From assembly GCA_038731605.1 (NCBI GenBank), contig JAVYQP010000001.1:186001-250000 (forward strand): a DNA stretch of 64,000 nucleotides, read 5' to 3'. The notes beneath the pieces were generated by a model. It saw only the letters and a list, made by a program, of their open reading frames with translations. It was not told the DNA's origin and made no database searches. Within the stretch, counting starts at the first letter, position 1. Each line of letters begins with the position of its first letter. A program made the translations under genes and the position numbers. Source of the DNA: WYZ-LMO2 sp038731605 (GTDB taxonomy: Archaea > Halobacteriota > Archaeoglobi > Archaeoglobales > Archaeoglobaceae). Shown here in pieces: positions 34,155 through 42,452 of the stretch.

Positions 34155-34167
34155 ATGGCAGTGGTAG
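33946..34167 (+). CDS. Possible small ORF of unknown function
   Basis: GTG 33946 opens a 73-codon frame about 25 nt after a TATA-like stretch. The predicted product is rich in Ser, Asn and Lys (SNDNSEGVAYDTNGSRNS) and has no recognised motif. It runs through the ferredoxin promoter and overlaps the ferredoxin start by 13 nt. Composition is unlike its neighbours, so the stretch may be a structured leader or noncoding RNA rather than a gene. Confidence 0.25.
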   Translation: MKDRVIDFGIGKAEKRACLSTVYYSNDNSEGVAYDTNGSRNSLQSEFSSKGKKAKRINIPHELGFEEVVRWQW

Positions 34168-34346
34168 TAGTCGATCAGGATAAATGCTCTGGTTGCGGAG
34201 AGTGCATCTCGGTTTGCCCAGGGAGTGTTTTTGAGTTCAACGACGAAGGAAAAAGCACTCCAAAACGCCCCGAAGACTGTCAGGAGTGTTGTTCTTGCGT
34301 TGAAGTTTGTCCAGAGTCTGCGATAACTGTTGACGTTTGCAAGTAA
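34155..34346 (+). CDS. Two-cluster [4Fe-4S] ferredoxin
   Basis: The 63-aa protein has C11-x2-C14-x2-C17-x3-C21-P and C42-x2-C45-x2-C48-x3-C52-P, with extra cysteines at 46 and 62. It is a low-potential electron carrier. A strong ribosome-binding site (GAGGAGGTGG, 34141-34150) lies 4 nt before the ATG. Its last 67 nt overlap the end of the convergent NOG1-like gene. Confidence 0.92.
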   Translation: MAVVVVDQDKCSGCGECISVCPGSVFEFNDEGKSTPKRPEDCQECCSCVEVCPESAITVDVCK

Positions 34347-35257
34347 TTTTGCTTTGCAATTTTTGTTATCTCTTTTAGGACTTCTTCTACACCTTCCCCA
34401 TTTTTTGCGGAAAAAGCGATTCGGTCTCTAAGCGAGTGCATGTCCGATTTGCTGTAGACTTCGAGCACTGGCTTTCCGAACGTCTTCTTTATCTCCTCGA
34501 GTAGAGATAGCTGGGACTTTAGCGTGTAGCCACAAGTCTCTGTTGGGTCGATTATGAACAAGATTGCATCCGCAACGTTTCTCAAGCAGAGAATTGCCTT
34601 TTTCTCGATTACACTCCTTTTCGCCAATGGACGGTCGAGAATTCCTGGTGTGTCGATTATCTGAATTTCGGGAGTGTAGCCTACCAAGATTTTCTGCGTT
34701 GTAAACGGGTAATCTGCGATTTCTGGTTTTGCGGTGGAAACGAGGGCTACGAAACTCGACTTTCCAACGTTCGGACATCCTGCGACGACGACGGTTGGCA
34801 TCTCACGGAGAGATGGGATTTCACGCATTTTCTGCTTAGCTTCATTTAAAAATCTGAGCTCTTCGTCTATTTCCTCGATTATCGAGGAAACCCTCCCGCA
34901 GGCGGTTCTGTAAACCTCCAACGGATTCCTTCCCCTTCGAATATCGGCGATGCTCTTCGTTATTATCTTCTGGATCGTCGCATTAGCCCAGTGCAACGAA
35001 GAAAGCGCCTTCTTTATCCTCTCTATTCCCACGATCAAATCCACCATTTCACGGTAAAAGCTTGGAAGATTTTCGTAGCTTGGATGCGAAGATACGACTT
35101 TTTCAAAGTAATCTTTGGAGACGTTCGAGATCGTGGAGAGCTTGTTTATCATCCTCTCCTTCAGACTACCTCCTGTGACCTTTGAAGCTCTTCGGAATAT
35201 CTTGTCGATGAGCTCTTCCGCTGTAAGCACGGTGGGTAATTTCCTGAGCGTTTCCAC
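34280..35257 (-). CDS. NOG1-like GTP-binding protein
   Basis: The 325-aa protein has the NOG1 N-terminal helical domain (about 1-150), then G1 VAGCPNVGKSSF, switch YPFTTQKILVGY, G3 IDTPGILDRPL and G4 VYSKSD. Eukaryotic NOG1 acts in 60S ribosome assembly; archaeal members lack its long C-terminus, as here. The start is GTG 35257, about 23 nt after a TATA-like element in the divergent region. The end overlaps the ferredoxin gene by 67 nt, so the two convergent messages overlap. Confidence 0.92.
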   Translation of the reverse strand: METLRKLPTVLTAEELIDKIFRRASKVTGGSLKERMINKLSTISNVSKDYFEKVVSSHPSYENLPSFYREMVDLIVGIERIKKALSSLHWANATIQKIITKSIADIRRGRNPLEVYRTACGRVSSIIEEIDEELRFLNEAKQKMREIPSLREMPTVVVAGCPNVGKSSFVALVSTAKPEIADYPFTTQKILVGYTPEIQIIDTPGILDRPLAKRSVIEKKAILCLRNVADAILFIIDPTETCGYTLKSQLSLLEEIKKTFGKPVLEVYSKSDMHSLRDRIAFSAKNGEGVEEVLKEITKIAKQNYLQTSTVIADSGQTSTQEQHS

Positions 35258-35325
35258 GAGTTAAGTGGTGCGAAGTTATAATTAATTTGTGTAGAGCATC
35301 AACTTAGCTCAACTTTTCCGACAAG

Positions 35326-35335
35326 CTTTTATTTT
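35326..35335 (+). promoter_or_regulatory. TATA-like element of the nucleotidyltransferase operon
   Basis: CTTTTATTTT is centred 25 nt before ATG 35356. Confidence 0.55.
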
Positions 35336-35355
35336 TTTACCCTCGAATTTTTGTG

Positions 35356-36351
35356 ATGAAAGCGGTGATCATGGCAGGGGGTTACGCAACCCGCCTTTGG
35401 CCGATTACGAAATCAAGGGCTAAGCCTTTACTTCCAATTGGGAGCAAGAAGATAATCGATCTCGTATATGAAAAAGTGGTTGAACTTGAGCTATCTGCGA
35501 TCGTTTCAACGAACAAGAGATTCGAGGAAGACTTCGTGGAGTGGGCGAAGGGGAAAAAAGTGGAAGTGATTGCGGAAAACACGAAAAGCGAAGAAGAAAA
35601 GCTTGGAGCTGTTAGAGCTTTGGCTGAGATTGCAAAAACGATAGAGGATGACTTGCTCGTTATTGCGGGAGATAACGTTTTCTCTTTCTCACTGAGAGAG
35701 CTTTACGAGAAGTTCATGCAGAAAAGGAAGCCTGTAATTGCACTCTACGACGTCGGCGATCTTGAGCTTGCCAAGAGATATGGAGTTGCGGAGCTCGATG
35801 GTGAAAGAGTCGTGAAGTTTTACGAGAAACCAGAGAAGCCAATTTCGACGTTGATCGGTATTGGCGTATATTTCCTGCCCAGAAAGAGTATTGAAATCCT
35901 CCTCGAGTTTGTTGCAAGCAGAGAAAGGAGCGACAACCTTGGAGACTTCATAGGCTACCTCTGCGAAAGGGAGGAGGTTTATGGGATCAGATACAACGGG
36001 AGCTGGTATGACGTTGGTAACGCAGATTCCTACATAGAGGCGTTCAAGAGCTACACAAACCACTACGTGGACAGATCTGCGGAAATCGAGAAATCCGTGA
36101 AGATAATCGAGCCCGTTGTCATTGAGAAGGGGGCGAAGATAACGGGGAGGAGCATAATCGGTCCTTATGCGTTCATCGGTAGCGAGTGCAGAATCGAATC
36201 CTCGGACGTGAGCGAGAGCATAATATTCGAGAAAACTTGTCTCTCCAAGGTTAAGCTCTGGAGGAGCATCGTCGACGATAGATGCGAGATTAGAAACATC
36301 CAGCTCACCGCATCGATAATCGGTGGTAACGCAAAGATTCAGGGAGGATGA
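35356..36351 (+). CDS. NDP-sugar pyrophosphorylase-like nucleotidyltransferase
   Basis: The 331-aa protein starts KAVIMAGGYATRLWPITKSRAKPLLPIG, the sugar-nucleotidyltransferase signature with activating Lys. VIAGDNVFSFSL holds the metal-binding Asp. The C-terminal part (about 240 onward) has hexapeptide-like repeats forming a left-handed beta-helix (IEKSVKIIEPVVIEKGAKI). It joins NTP to a sugar phosphate, possibly glucose or N-acetylglucosamine 1-phosphate. It overlaps the next gene by 4 nt. Confidence 0.88.
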   Translation: MKAVIMAGGYATRLWPITKSRAKPLLPIGSKKIIDLVYEKVVELELSAIVSTNKRFEEDFVEWAKGKKVEVIAENTKSEEEKLGAVRALAEIAKTIEDDLLVIAGDNVFSFSLRELYEKFMQKRKPVIALYDVGDLELAKRYGVAELDGERVVKFYEKPEKPISTLIGIGVYFLPRKSIEILLEFVASRERSDNLGDFIGYLCEREEVYGIRYNGSWYDVGNADSYIEAFKSYTNHYVDRSAEIEKSVKIIEPVVIEKGAKITGRSIIGPYAFIGSECRIESSDVSESIIFEKTCLSKVKLWRSIVDDRCEIRNIQLTASIIGGNAKIQGG

Positions 36352-37928
36352 AGGCTCTAATATTAGATGGCTACGTCGACGAACCCTCTTGTCTCGGTGT
36401 TCCGCCTTACATAGCTCCGTATCCGAGGTTCATCTATGGGATGCTGAAAAATGCGAGAATCGATGCACTTTACACGACGATCGATGCCTTCAGAGAAGAC
36501 AGAGCGCTAAGGGAAAAAGTTAAGGATTTTGACTTCCTTTTTATAATCGCTGGGATCGCTGTTCCGGGAAATTACATTGGGGGAAAGCCTTTGAGCAAAA
36601 AAGAACTCTTTTCCTTGAACTTGGCTAAGAGGAACATCTTGGTCGGACCAATCTATCTCGAGCTGAGCAAAAAGGAGATCACAGCCTTAGAGGACAGTGG
36701 AATCGAAGTTCTCAAATTCCCATTCGAAAAAGCCCTCTGCGAAACCCTTGCCCTGCAGTTCGATTTCGAAAAGTATCTTACAGCTGGTGCAGAAGTCGTT
36801 TTACAGCATCCATGGTTCCCGAACGTGATCTGCGAAATAGAGACTTACCGTGGCTGTTATTGGGCGAAGTGCTCTTTTTGCATAGAGCGATTTCAGCCCT
36901 TGTTTTTTAGGGATCCTGAGAACGTCGTTGGGGAAATAAAAGCGCTTTACGACGTTGGCGTCAGACACTTTCGCATAGGGAAGCAGACAGACTTTTTCTC
37001 ATACCTTGCGGACTTCAGCTTCGAAGTTCCAAAGCCAAATGCGGAAAAGCTCAAAAACTTCCATCGTGCGATTTGGGCTTCTTGTCCAAAGATAAAGACA
37101 CTGCACTTGGACAACGTTAATCCAAAGACGATCGCAGAGCACTGCGAGGAGGCTAAGGAGGTAATAAAGACCATCGCAATATATCAAACTCCGGGAAACG
37201 TCGCAGCCTTCGGCTTGGAGAGTGCAGACGAGAAGGTGATCAGAAAAAATACCCTATGCGCCACCGCAGAAGAAGTTATGACTGCGATAGAGCTAATCAA
37301 CCGCTATGGAAAATTCGTTGGTTACAACGGCTTACCCTTGTTCCTTCCAGGCATAAACTTCGTTATCGGGCTTAAAGGGGAGACGAAGGAGACCTTTGAA
37401 GAGAACTTCGATTTTTTGCAGGAGGTAATGAGTCGAAGTCTCCTCTTGCGGAGGATAAACATAAGACAGGTCAAGATATTCCCCGGGACTCCAATGGAGA
37501 AGGAAGGTTATTCGAGGCTCATGAAGCACAAAAGATACTTTTACGCCTTCAAGAACCGGGTTAGGGAAGAGATAGACAACAAAATGCTGAGAAAAATTCT
37601 GCCAAAGGGTAGAAAGATAACAGACCTTCACGTTGAGATCGAGGGAAAAATAAGCTTTGCGAGGCAAATCGCAACTTATCCGATTCTCGTAGGGCTTATT
37701 GGGAACTACAAAAGAGGCTCTTTTGTCGATGCAAGGGTTGTGGACTACGGCTTTAGGAGTGTTACTGCAGTGGAAACGCCACTCAACGTGAACACAGCAA
37801 CTCTCGAACAACTTGAGGCACTCGTGGGGAATAAGGCTGTTGAAATCGTGAAAAAGAGACCGTTCAAGGATATCGATGAAGTAAAGTCGATCGTTGCAGA
37901 TGCGGAAATCTTTTTTGCCGTTGCATAA
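36348..37928 (+). CDS. Radical SAM protein with C-terminal helix-hairpin-helix (COG1031 type)
   Basis: The 526-aa protein has an N-terminal alpha/beta domain (about 1-150), a radical SAM domain with the motif RGCYWAKCSFC, spaced C-x4-C-x2-C rather than C-x3-C-x2-C, FGLESADEKVIRKN and INFVIGLKGETKETFEEN. A C-terminal HhH segment (NVNTATLEQLEALVGNKAVE) suggests DNA or RNA contact. The substrate is unknown. It is translationally coupled to the nucleotidyltransferase, and cdc6 follows. Confidence 0.82.
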   Translation: MKALILDGYVDEPSCLGVPPYIAPYPRFIYGMLKNARIDALYTTIDAFREDRALREKVKDFDFLFIIAGIAVPGNYIGGKPLSKKELFSLNLAKRNILVGPIYLELSKKEITALEDSGIEVLKFPFEKALCETLALQFDFEKYLTAGAEVVLQHPWFPNVICEIETYRGCYWAKCSFCIERFQPLFFRDPENVVGEIKALYDVGVRHFRIGKQTDFFSYLADFSFEVPKPNAEKLKNFHRAIWASCPKIKTLHLDNVNPKTIAEHCEEAKEVIKTIAIYQTPGNVAAFGLESADEKVIRKNTLCATAEEVMTAIELINRYGKFVGYNGLPLFLPGINFVIGLKGETKETFEENFDFLQEVMSRSLLLRRINIRQVKIFPGTPMEKEGYSRLMKHKRYFYAFKNRVREEIDNKMLRKILPKGRKITDLHVEIEGKISFARQIATYPILVGLIGNYKRGSFVDARVVDYGFRSVTAVETPLNVNTATLEQLEALVGNKAVEIVKKRPFKDIDEVKSIVADAEIFFAVA

Positions 37929-37938
37929 TAGCAACGAA

Positions 37939-37956
37939 TGCGCTGAGTTTTGCGCA
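37939..37956. repeat. Inverted repeat in the radical SAM / cdc6 gap
   Basis: TGCGC and GCGCA arms flank TGAGTTTT, 10 nt after the upstream stop codon. An AT-rich stretch (ATAAATAAAAAATATTGC) follows. It could be a terminator hairpin or a binding site near cdc6. Confidence 0.45.
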
Positions 37957-38000
37957 AATATCATTAAAACATAAATAAAAAATATTGCAAATCGAAAAAG

Positions 38001-38007
38001 CTATAAA
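38001..38007 (+). promoter_or_regulatory. TATA-like element of cdc6
   Basis: CTATAAA lies 32-38 nt before ATG 38039, leaving room for a short leader with AAGGTGG as ribosome-binding site. Confidence 0.5.
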
Positions 38008-38038
38008 CGGGGAGATCGATGGCAGAGAAGGTGGTTTC

Positions 38039-39268
38039 ATGAATCTCTTCGATAGAGTTCTTAACAGCGTGAATATATTTAAGAATAGAGATGTCTTGAG
38101 GCATAGCTACACCCCAGAAAACCTCCCTCACAGAGAAGAGCAAATAAAACAACTCGTCGAGCTTCTTTCTCCTCTCTTAAAAGGTGGAACGCCTTCAAAC
38201 ATTTTTATCTATGGTAAAAGTGGCACCGGTAAGACTGCAACTGTAAGGCTTGTGTTGAAGAATCTTGAGGAGGTGAGCAAAAAGCTGAACGCAAACATAG
38301 CGGTGCAATACATAAACTGCGAGATCGTAGACACTGCGTATCGAGTCCTTGCAACGCTTGCGAGGCGTCTCGGCAAAAACGTGCCGATGACAGGATGGCC
38401 AACGGATCAGGTTTACGAAGACGTGAAGAACACAATAGAGAGCAAAAATTTAAAACTTTTAGTTGTGTTGGACGAGATCGACAAGCTCGTGAAAAGGGCT
38501 GAAGAAGCCCTATACAGCTTGACGAGGATGAACTCGGAACTCGAGAACGCAAGGGTTTGCCTCGTCGGGATTTCGAACAACCTAAAGTTTAAGAGCTTCC
38601 TCGATGCGAGAATTTTGAGCTCTTTGAGTGAAGAAGAACTCGTTTTTCCGCCCTACAACGCTGAGCAACTCGAAGACATTCTCGAGCAAAGGGCTGAGCT
38701 CGCGTTCAACGAAGGCGTCCTCGAAGACGGTGTAATTCAGCTCTGCGCTGCGATCGCAGCACAGGAGCATGGGGATGCGAGGAAAGCGTTGGATTTGCTA
38801 CGAGTCAGTGCTGAGATCGCAGAAAGGGAGAGCGATTCCAAGGTTAGGATAAAGCACGTGAGGAAAGCGGTTAAGAAGATCGAAACAGACTACATGCTCG
38901 AAACAGTCCGCACTCTGCCTTTGCAGACGAAGATCCTGCTCTACAGCATGACTTTGCTTGCGGAAAACAGGGAGAAGTTCACAACGGGTGAAGCCTACTG
39001 CGTTTACAAGAAACTGTGCTCGAAGATTAACCTTGAAGCCCTCACGCAACGCAGGGTCAGCGATCTTCTTTCCGAGCTCGACTCTCTTGGCGTGATAAAC
39101 TCCATAGTGATCTCGAAGGGCAGATATGGAAGAACGAGGGAGATAAGGATCGACTCCGATGTTGAAGCGCTGAAAAAAGCACTTGAGGAAGATTACAGGT
39201 TGAGTGAGCTGAAAAAATACGAGGAGGAGATGAAGAGAATCGCAAAGCTTGAAATCTTCGAGTTTTAG
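38039..39268 (+). CDS. cdc6: Orc1/Cdc6 replication initiator
   Basis: From ATG 38039 the protein has 409 aa. It shows RHSYTPENLPHREEQIKQL, Walker A FIYGKSGTGKTATV near residue 60, Walker B LLVVLDEIDKL, sensor NLKFKSFLDAR and a C-terminal winged helix (about 320-400). It binds origin DNA and loads MCM. A GGTGG ribosome-binding site supports this ATG over an upstream TTG. Archaeal origins often lie beside such a gene, but no clear set of origin repeats was recognised here. Confidence 0.95.
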   Translation: MNLFDRVLNSVNIFKNRDVLRHSYTPENLPHREEQIKQLVELLSPLLKGGTPSNIFIYGKSGTGKTATVRLVLKNLEEVSKKLNANIAVQYINCEIVDTAYRVLATLARRLGKNVPMTGWPTDQVYEDVKNTIESKNLKLLVVLDEIDKLVKRAEEALYSLTRMNSELENARVCLVGISNNLKFKSFLDARILSSLSEEELVFPPYNAEQLEDILEQRAELAFNEGVLEDGVIQLCAAIAAQEHGDARKALDLLRVSAEIAERESDSKVRIKHVRKAVKKIETDYMLETVRTLPLQTKILLYSMTLLAENREKFTTGEAYCVYKKLCSKINLEALTQRRVSDLLSELDSLGVINSIVISKGRYGRTREIRIDSDVEALKKALEEDYRLSELKKYEEEMKRIAKLEIFEF

Positions 39269-39290
39269 TTTTTAAATCCTTGCCGACACT

Positions 39291-39298
39291 TTTATATC
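39291..39298 (+). promoter_or_regulatory. TATA-like element of the PhlG-like gene
   Basis: TTTATATC is centred 25 nt before ATG 39320. Confidence 0.55.
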
Positions 39299-39319
39299 TG
39301 GAATTTTTAGTCACGATCG

Positions 39320-40075
39320 ATGGAATACGAAAAATACTTGAAAAGGAAAAACGCTCCTTTGCCTGAATCGCACAGGGAGATCCTTGAGAAGGGCGAAGAC
39401 ATCCCATTGGAGGGAGTTCTAAAGTTCTCGGAAAAAGATAAGTTGCTCGAAGATCGCTCTTTGCCTTTCGAGAACGGATTCTACCATTTCGAAGATGGAA
39501 GTGCTTACGTCGCTTGTTTAACCCGGATGCCAAAGGTTACGGTCGAAATGCTCCGATGGTGGTTCTGGTGGCATTCTTTGGAACCAATTAGATACAGGAT
39601 ATGGTATCCAGAGAAGCATTTCGACGTTTATACGGATTCCAGTGGATTTACCCACTACGTCACCGAAGACGTGGGGACGGGTAAGCAGAAGCTGATAATC
39701 AAATTCCTCACGCCCTCTGAGTTTGGCTTCGATCAGAGCAAGCTTGATAGTCTCGATTTTGAAAAAGTAGCCATAATCTGCGCAAAAGTGGGGATCAAGA
39801 GGGCTTGGCTCACGATTTGGCACACGAAAATGTGCCATGTTGCCCGAGAGACTGAGCATGGAGTTGAGATGAGGAGCAGGTTTTGGATCGGAGAGAGATT
39901 GGAGGTGGAAGGATTTGGTGGAAGAGCTCTCGCTTGGCTGTTAAATAAGAGTGCTGTGAAGAGAAAAATAATTCCGAGGGGCATTGGGAGGCACATGTTC
40001 CATCACTGCGCTCAGGAATACCACAACCTTAGCGAGCTTCTGCCGGAGGTATACAAAGAGGAAAATCGAGGTTGA
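39320..40075 (+). CDS. PhlG-like hydrolase (2,4-diacetylphloroglucinol hydrolase family)
   Basis: The 251-aa protein has VTVEMLRWWFWWHSLEPIRY, then RIWYPEKHFDVY, and a C-terminal MFHHCAQEYHNL with an H-x3-E pair. Bacterial PhlG, a zinc enzyme that cleaves the C-C bond between ring and acetyl group of 2,4-diacetylphloroglucinol, uses two His and two Glu in a similar layout. Assignment to the family is good; substrate is unknown. It has its own promoter, and is followed by an MFS gene and by minus-strand FAH and MBL hydrolase genes. Confidence 0.72.
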   Translation: MEYEKYLKRKNAPLPESHREILEKGEDIPLEGVLKFSEKDKLLEDRSLPFENGFYHFEDGSAYVACLTRMPKVTVEMLRWWFWWHSLEPIRYRIWYPEKHFDVYTDSSGFTHYVTEDVGTGKQKLIIKFLTPSEFGFDQSKLDSLDFEKVAIICAKVGIKRAWLTIWHTKMCHVARETEHGVEMRSRFWIGERLEVEGFGGRALAWLLNKSAVKRKIIPRGIGRHMFHHCAQEYHNLSELLPEVYKEENRG

Positions 40076-40098
40076 GTGGGATTTTTGTGATGTGCTCA

Positions 40099-40107
40099 AC
40101 TTTAAAA
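40099..40107 (+). promoter_or_regulatory. TATA-like element of the MFS gene
   Basis: ACTTTAAAA is centred about 27 nt before ATG 40130. A palindrome begins two bases downstream. Confidence 0.5.
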
Positions 40108-40108
40108 A

Positions 40109-40123
40109 CAGATCTGAGATCTG
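40109..40123. promoter_or_regulatory. Palindrome at the MFS transcription start, candidate operator
   Basis: CAGATCT-G-AGATCTG is a perfect inverted repeat with 7-bp arms and one central base. It covers the expected transcription start between the TATA element and ATG 40130, a usual place for an archaeal repressor site. Confidence 0.5.
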
Positions 40124-40129
40124 CAACCG

Positions 40130-41456
40130 ATGAATGTGGAGTTTCATGATCCTGAGAGAAGCCTGAAAAACTTCATTAGGGATGGAATTTTCTCCCAAAT
40201 AACTTATTCCTTGCTCACCGCAACAATAGTAAGCTCTTATCTTGCTGTTATTGGGGCGGACTCCTTTACGATCGGACTTTTGGTTGCAATCCCCTCGATG
40301 ACCACGATCACTCAAATAATCTCGGCAAAGTTCGTCGAAAAGAGAAGCAGAAAGAAAGTGGCGATCTTTGCGAGCTTTGTAGCCAAGAACTCGCTTTTAG
40401 CAATCGCAGTCGCATCCTTAATAGACGGTCCCTATGAGATATTGGCGTTCGCATTGTTTTACCTGATCTTCAACATCTGCGAAGATCTGCTTACGGTTAG
40501 CTGGAGCTCTTGGACTCGTGATCTCTTTTTTCGACGCAAAACTTGGTGAAAGACTATCTAAAAGATTGGCTTATGGAAAAATAGCTGCAATACCTTTCCT
40601 TGCATCCCAGATTTGGCTTTTTGAAAAGCTCGATAGATCCGCTTTTCCGATCTTGTTCTTCTTAGCCTTCCTTTCAGGAATTTCGAGCGTCTATTTCTTA
40701 AGGAAAGTCGAAGACGTGAAGTCGAGGAGAATAAGCGAACCCAGCCTACTCTCGCCATTCAAGCATAGCAACTTCGTAAAGTGGACGCTCTTGAACTCGG
40801 GATTTTGCTTTTCGCTGAGCGCCTCACGCACGTTCTTTGCGGTCTACGTTCTGCAGGTTCTCGGATATCCGATCTGGCTCGTTCTTGCCCTTGCGTTCGT
40901 CGCTCACCTGTCTTCGGTTTACTCACTGAGACTCGCTGGGGCGATATCGGATAGATTTGGGAACAAACCCCTTCTTGCGATCTCCATAGCCTCTTTTGAT
41001 CTCTCGATAATCCTCTTCGTCCTTTCCAACTTCCACGCATCCTTGGGTATACTCTTGCTCGCATACATTTTGCACGGCTTCTACACCTATGCGCCGGGCA
41101 TAGCTTTTATGAACGCAGTCGCAGACATGACGCTCAGGAAGCATTCTGCTCCATTTTATGCGATCGGTAACTGGATGCAAGACTTCTTCTCCGCATTGGG
41201 TAGCATATTCGGCGGAATTCTGCTTGTAAAGCTCGCATTTCTCGGGGAGAAGTCGTATATAGCGCTCTTTCTATTCTCTCTCACGATTTCTCTACTCCTA
41301 ATTCCACTGCTCAGATTTTACGACGAGTTCGGTCAGTCTACAAGGAACGCACTCATAAACATGCCAAGGCTCTTCTTCGAAGACCTGGGGAGGATATACA
41401 GAGAGCTGAGGCACTTCTTTGTGTCGAGAATTAAAAGTAGGGAGAGCGAGCTTTGA
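40130..41456 (+). pseudogene. MFS transporter interrupted by a +1 frameshift in a T6 run
   Basis: The first frame (40130-40549) gives about 135 aa of an MFS N-terminal half, ending WSSWTRDLFF before a false tail. The second frame (open from 40518 to 41456) continues DAKLGERLSKRLAYG, the normal next segment of such transporters. The break lies at six Ts, 40526-40531; five Ts would join the frames and give about 441 aa with some 12 membrane helices. All the rest is intact, so this may be a recent mutation, a sequencing error, or slippage. It lies beside the PhlG-like and FAH/MBL genes. Confidence 0.8.
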
Positions 41457-41465
41457 GAATTGGTT

Positions 41466-42452
41466 TTAGAGCTTTACTATCCTGTTTCTCAGCACACCTA
41501 TTCCCTCGATCTCAAGCTCCACAACGTCTCCAGGGCTCAAAAATCTGCCCAAATGTAGCCCACAACCTTTTCCTGGTGTGCCAGAGAGCAAAAACGTGCC
41601 CGGGTAGAGAGTCTGATCCCTCGAAAGATGCGAGACGAGGTCTGGGATCTTCCAATACATGTCCTTCGTGTTCGCCTCCGACCATGTTTCACCGTTGACC
41701 CTTGCGAACATCTTCAGATTGTGCGGATCCTTTATCTCGTCTTTTGTCACGATCCAAGGTCCCATCGGCGTTGCGGTGTCGAAGTCCTTGCTCTTCAGCG
41801 GTCCTAAAGGCATAGCCCTTAGCTCGATGAACTCCGTGTCTCTTGCGCTCATGTCGTTGGCTATCGTGTATCCGAAGACGTAGTCCATGGCTTTCTCTTT
41901 TGGAACGTTCTTGGCTTTCTTTCCGATGCAAATCGCAAACTCCAGCTCGTAATCTAAGATCTGCGAATAGCTCGGCCATACAACGTTTTCTTCGTGCCCT
42001 ATGACTGAAAACGGGTTCATTTTGTAACCAACCGGCATCTGATACCACTCGTCCGGAACCTTCAGTCCAAGCTTCTCGAAGGACATTCTCACGTGTTCTT
42101 CAAAGGTCGAGAAGTCTACCATCAGCCTCGGAACTGGGATCGGAGCTTTCAGCTTCACTTTGCTTAGCTCGTAGACAACTTTCTTTCCCGAAACTCTGAG
42201 CTCCTTTCCTTTTTCGATTTTCTCAAGCACGAACTCGTATGCCTTTCTGGCTTCGCTCATTGCTAAGTCGCCTTTGTCGAGGAACTCGAGCATATTCGGC
42301 GGAATCAACGCTTTTGCAGTTTTAAGCGGTCTTGTTTCACCTCTAACATCTTTTAGGTAGGAAGCATAGGCTAAGGTTAGATCGACGATTTTGTCGAAGG
42401 CGACGAAACCTATTCTTTCTTCATTTCCAATTTCGAACGTTGCGAGCTTCAT
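41466..42452 (-). CDS. Fumarylacetoacetate hydrolase (FAH) family protein
   Basis: The 328-aa protein has a short N-terminal domain and the FAH core: ILDYELEFAICIGKKAKNV with metal-binding Glu residues, GYTIANDMSARDTEF, GPLKSKDFDTATPMGPWIV and LLSGTPGKGCGLHLG. Family members hydrolyse C-C bonds in 1,3-diketones, or hydrate or decarboxylate keto acids. It overlaps the MBL-fold hydrolase gene by 4 nt, so both are one transcript. Its end lies 9 nt from the end of the convergent MFS gene. Confidence 0.87.
   Translation of the reverse strand: MKLATFEIGNEERIGFVAFDKIVDLTLAYASYLKDVRGETRPLKTAKALIPPNMLEFLDKGDLAMSEARKAYEFVLEKIEKGKELRVSGKKVVYELSKVKLKAPIPVPRLMVDFSTFEEHVRMSFEKLGLKVPDEWYQMPVGYKMNPFSVIGHEENVVWPSYSQILDYELEFAICIGKKAKNVPKEKAMDYVFGYTIANDMSARDTEFIELRAMPLGPLKSKDFDTATPMGPWIVTKDEIKDPHNLKMFARVNGETWSEANTKDMYWKIPDLVSHLSRDQTLYPGTFLLSGTPGKGCGLHLGRFLSPGDVVELEIEGIGVLRNRIVKL

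Noticed and set aside
37768..37777. CAGTGGAAAC, similar to a mini origin-recognition box
   Set aside because: There is only one copy and it lies inside the radical SAM coding sequence, so it is best taken as chance.
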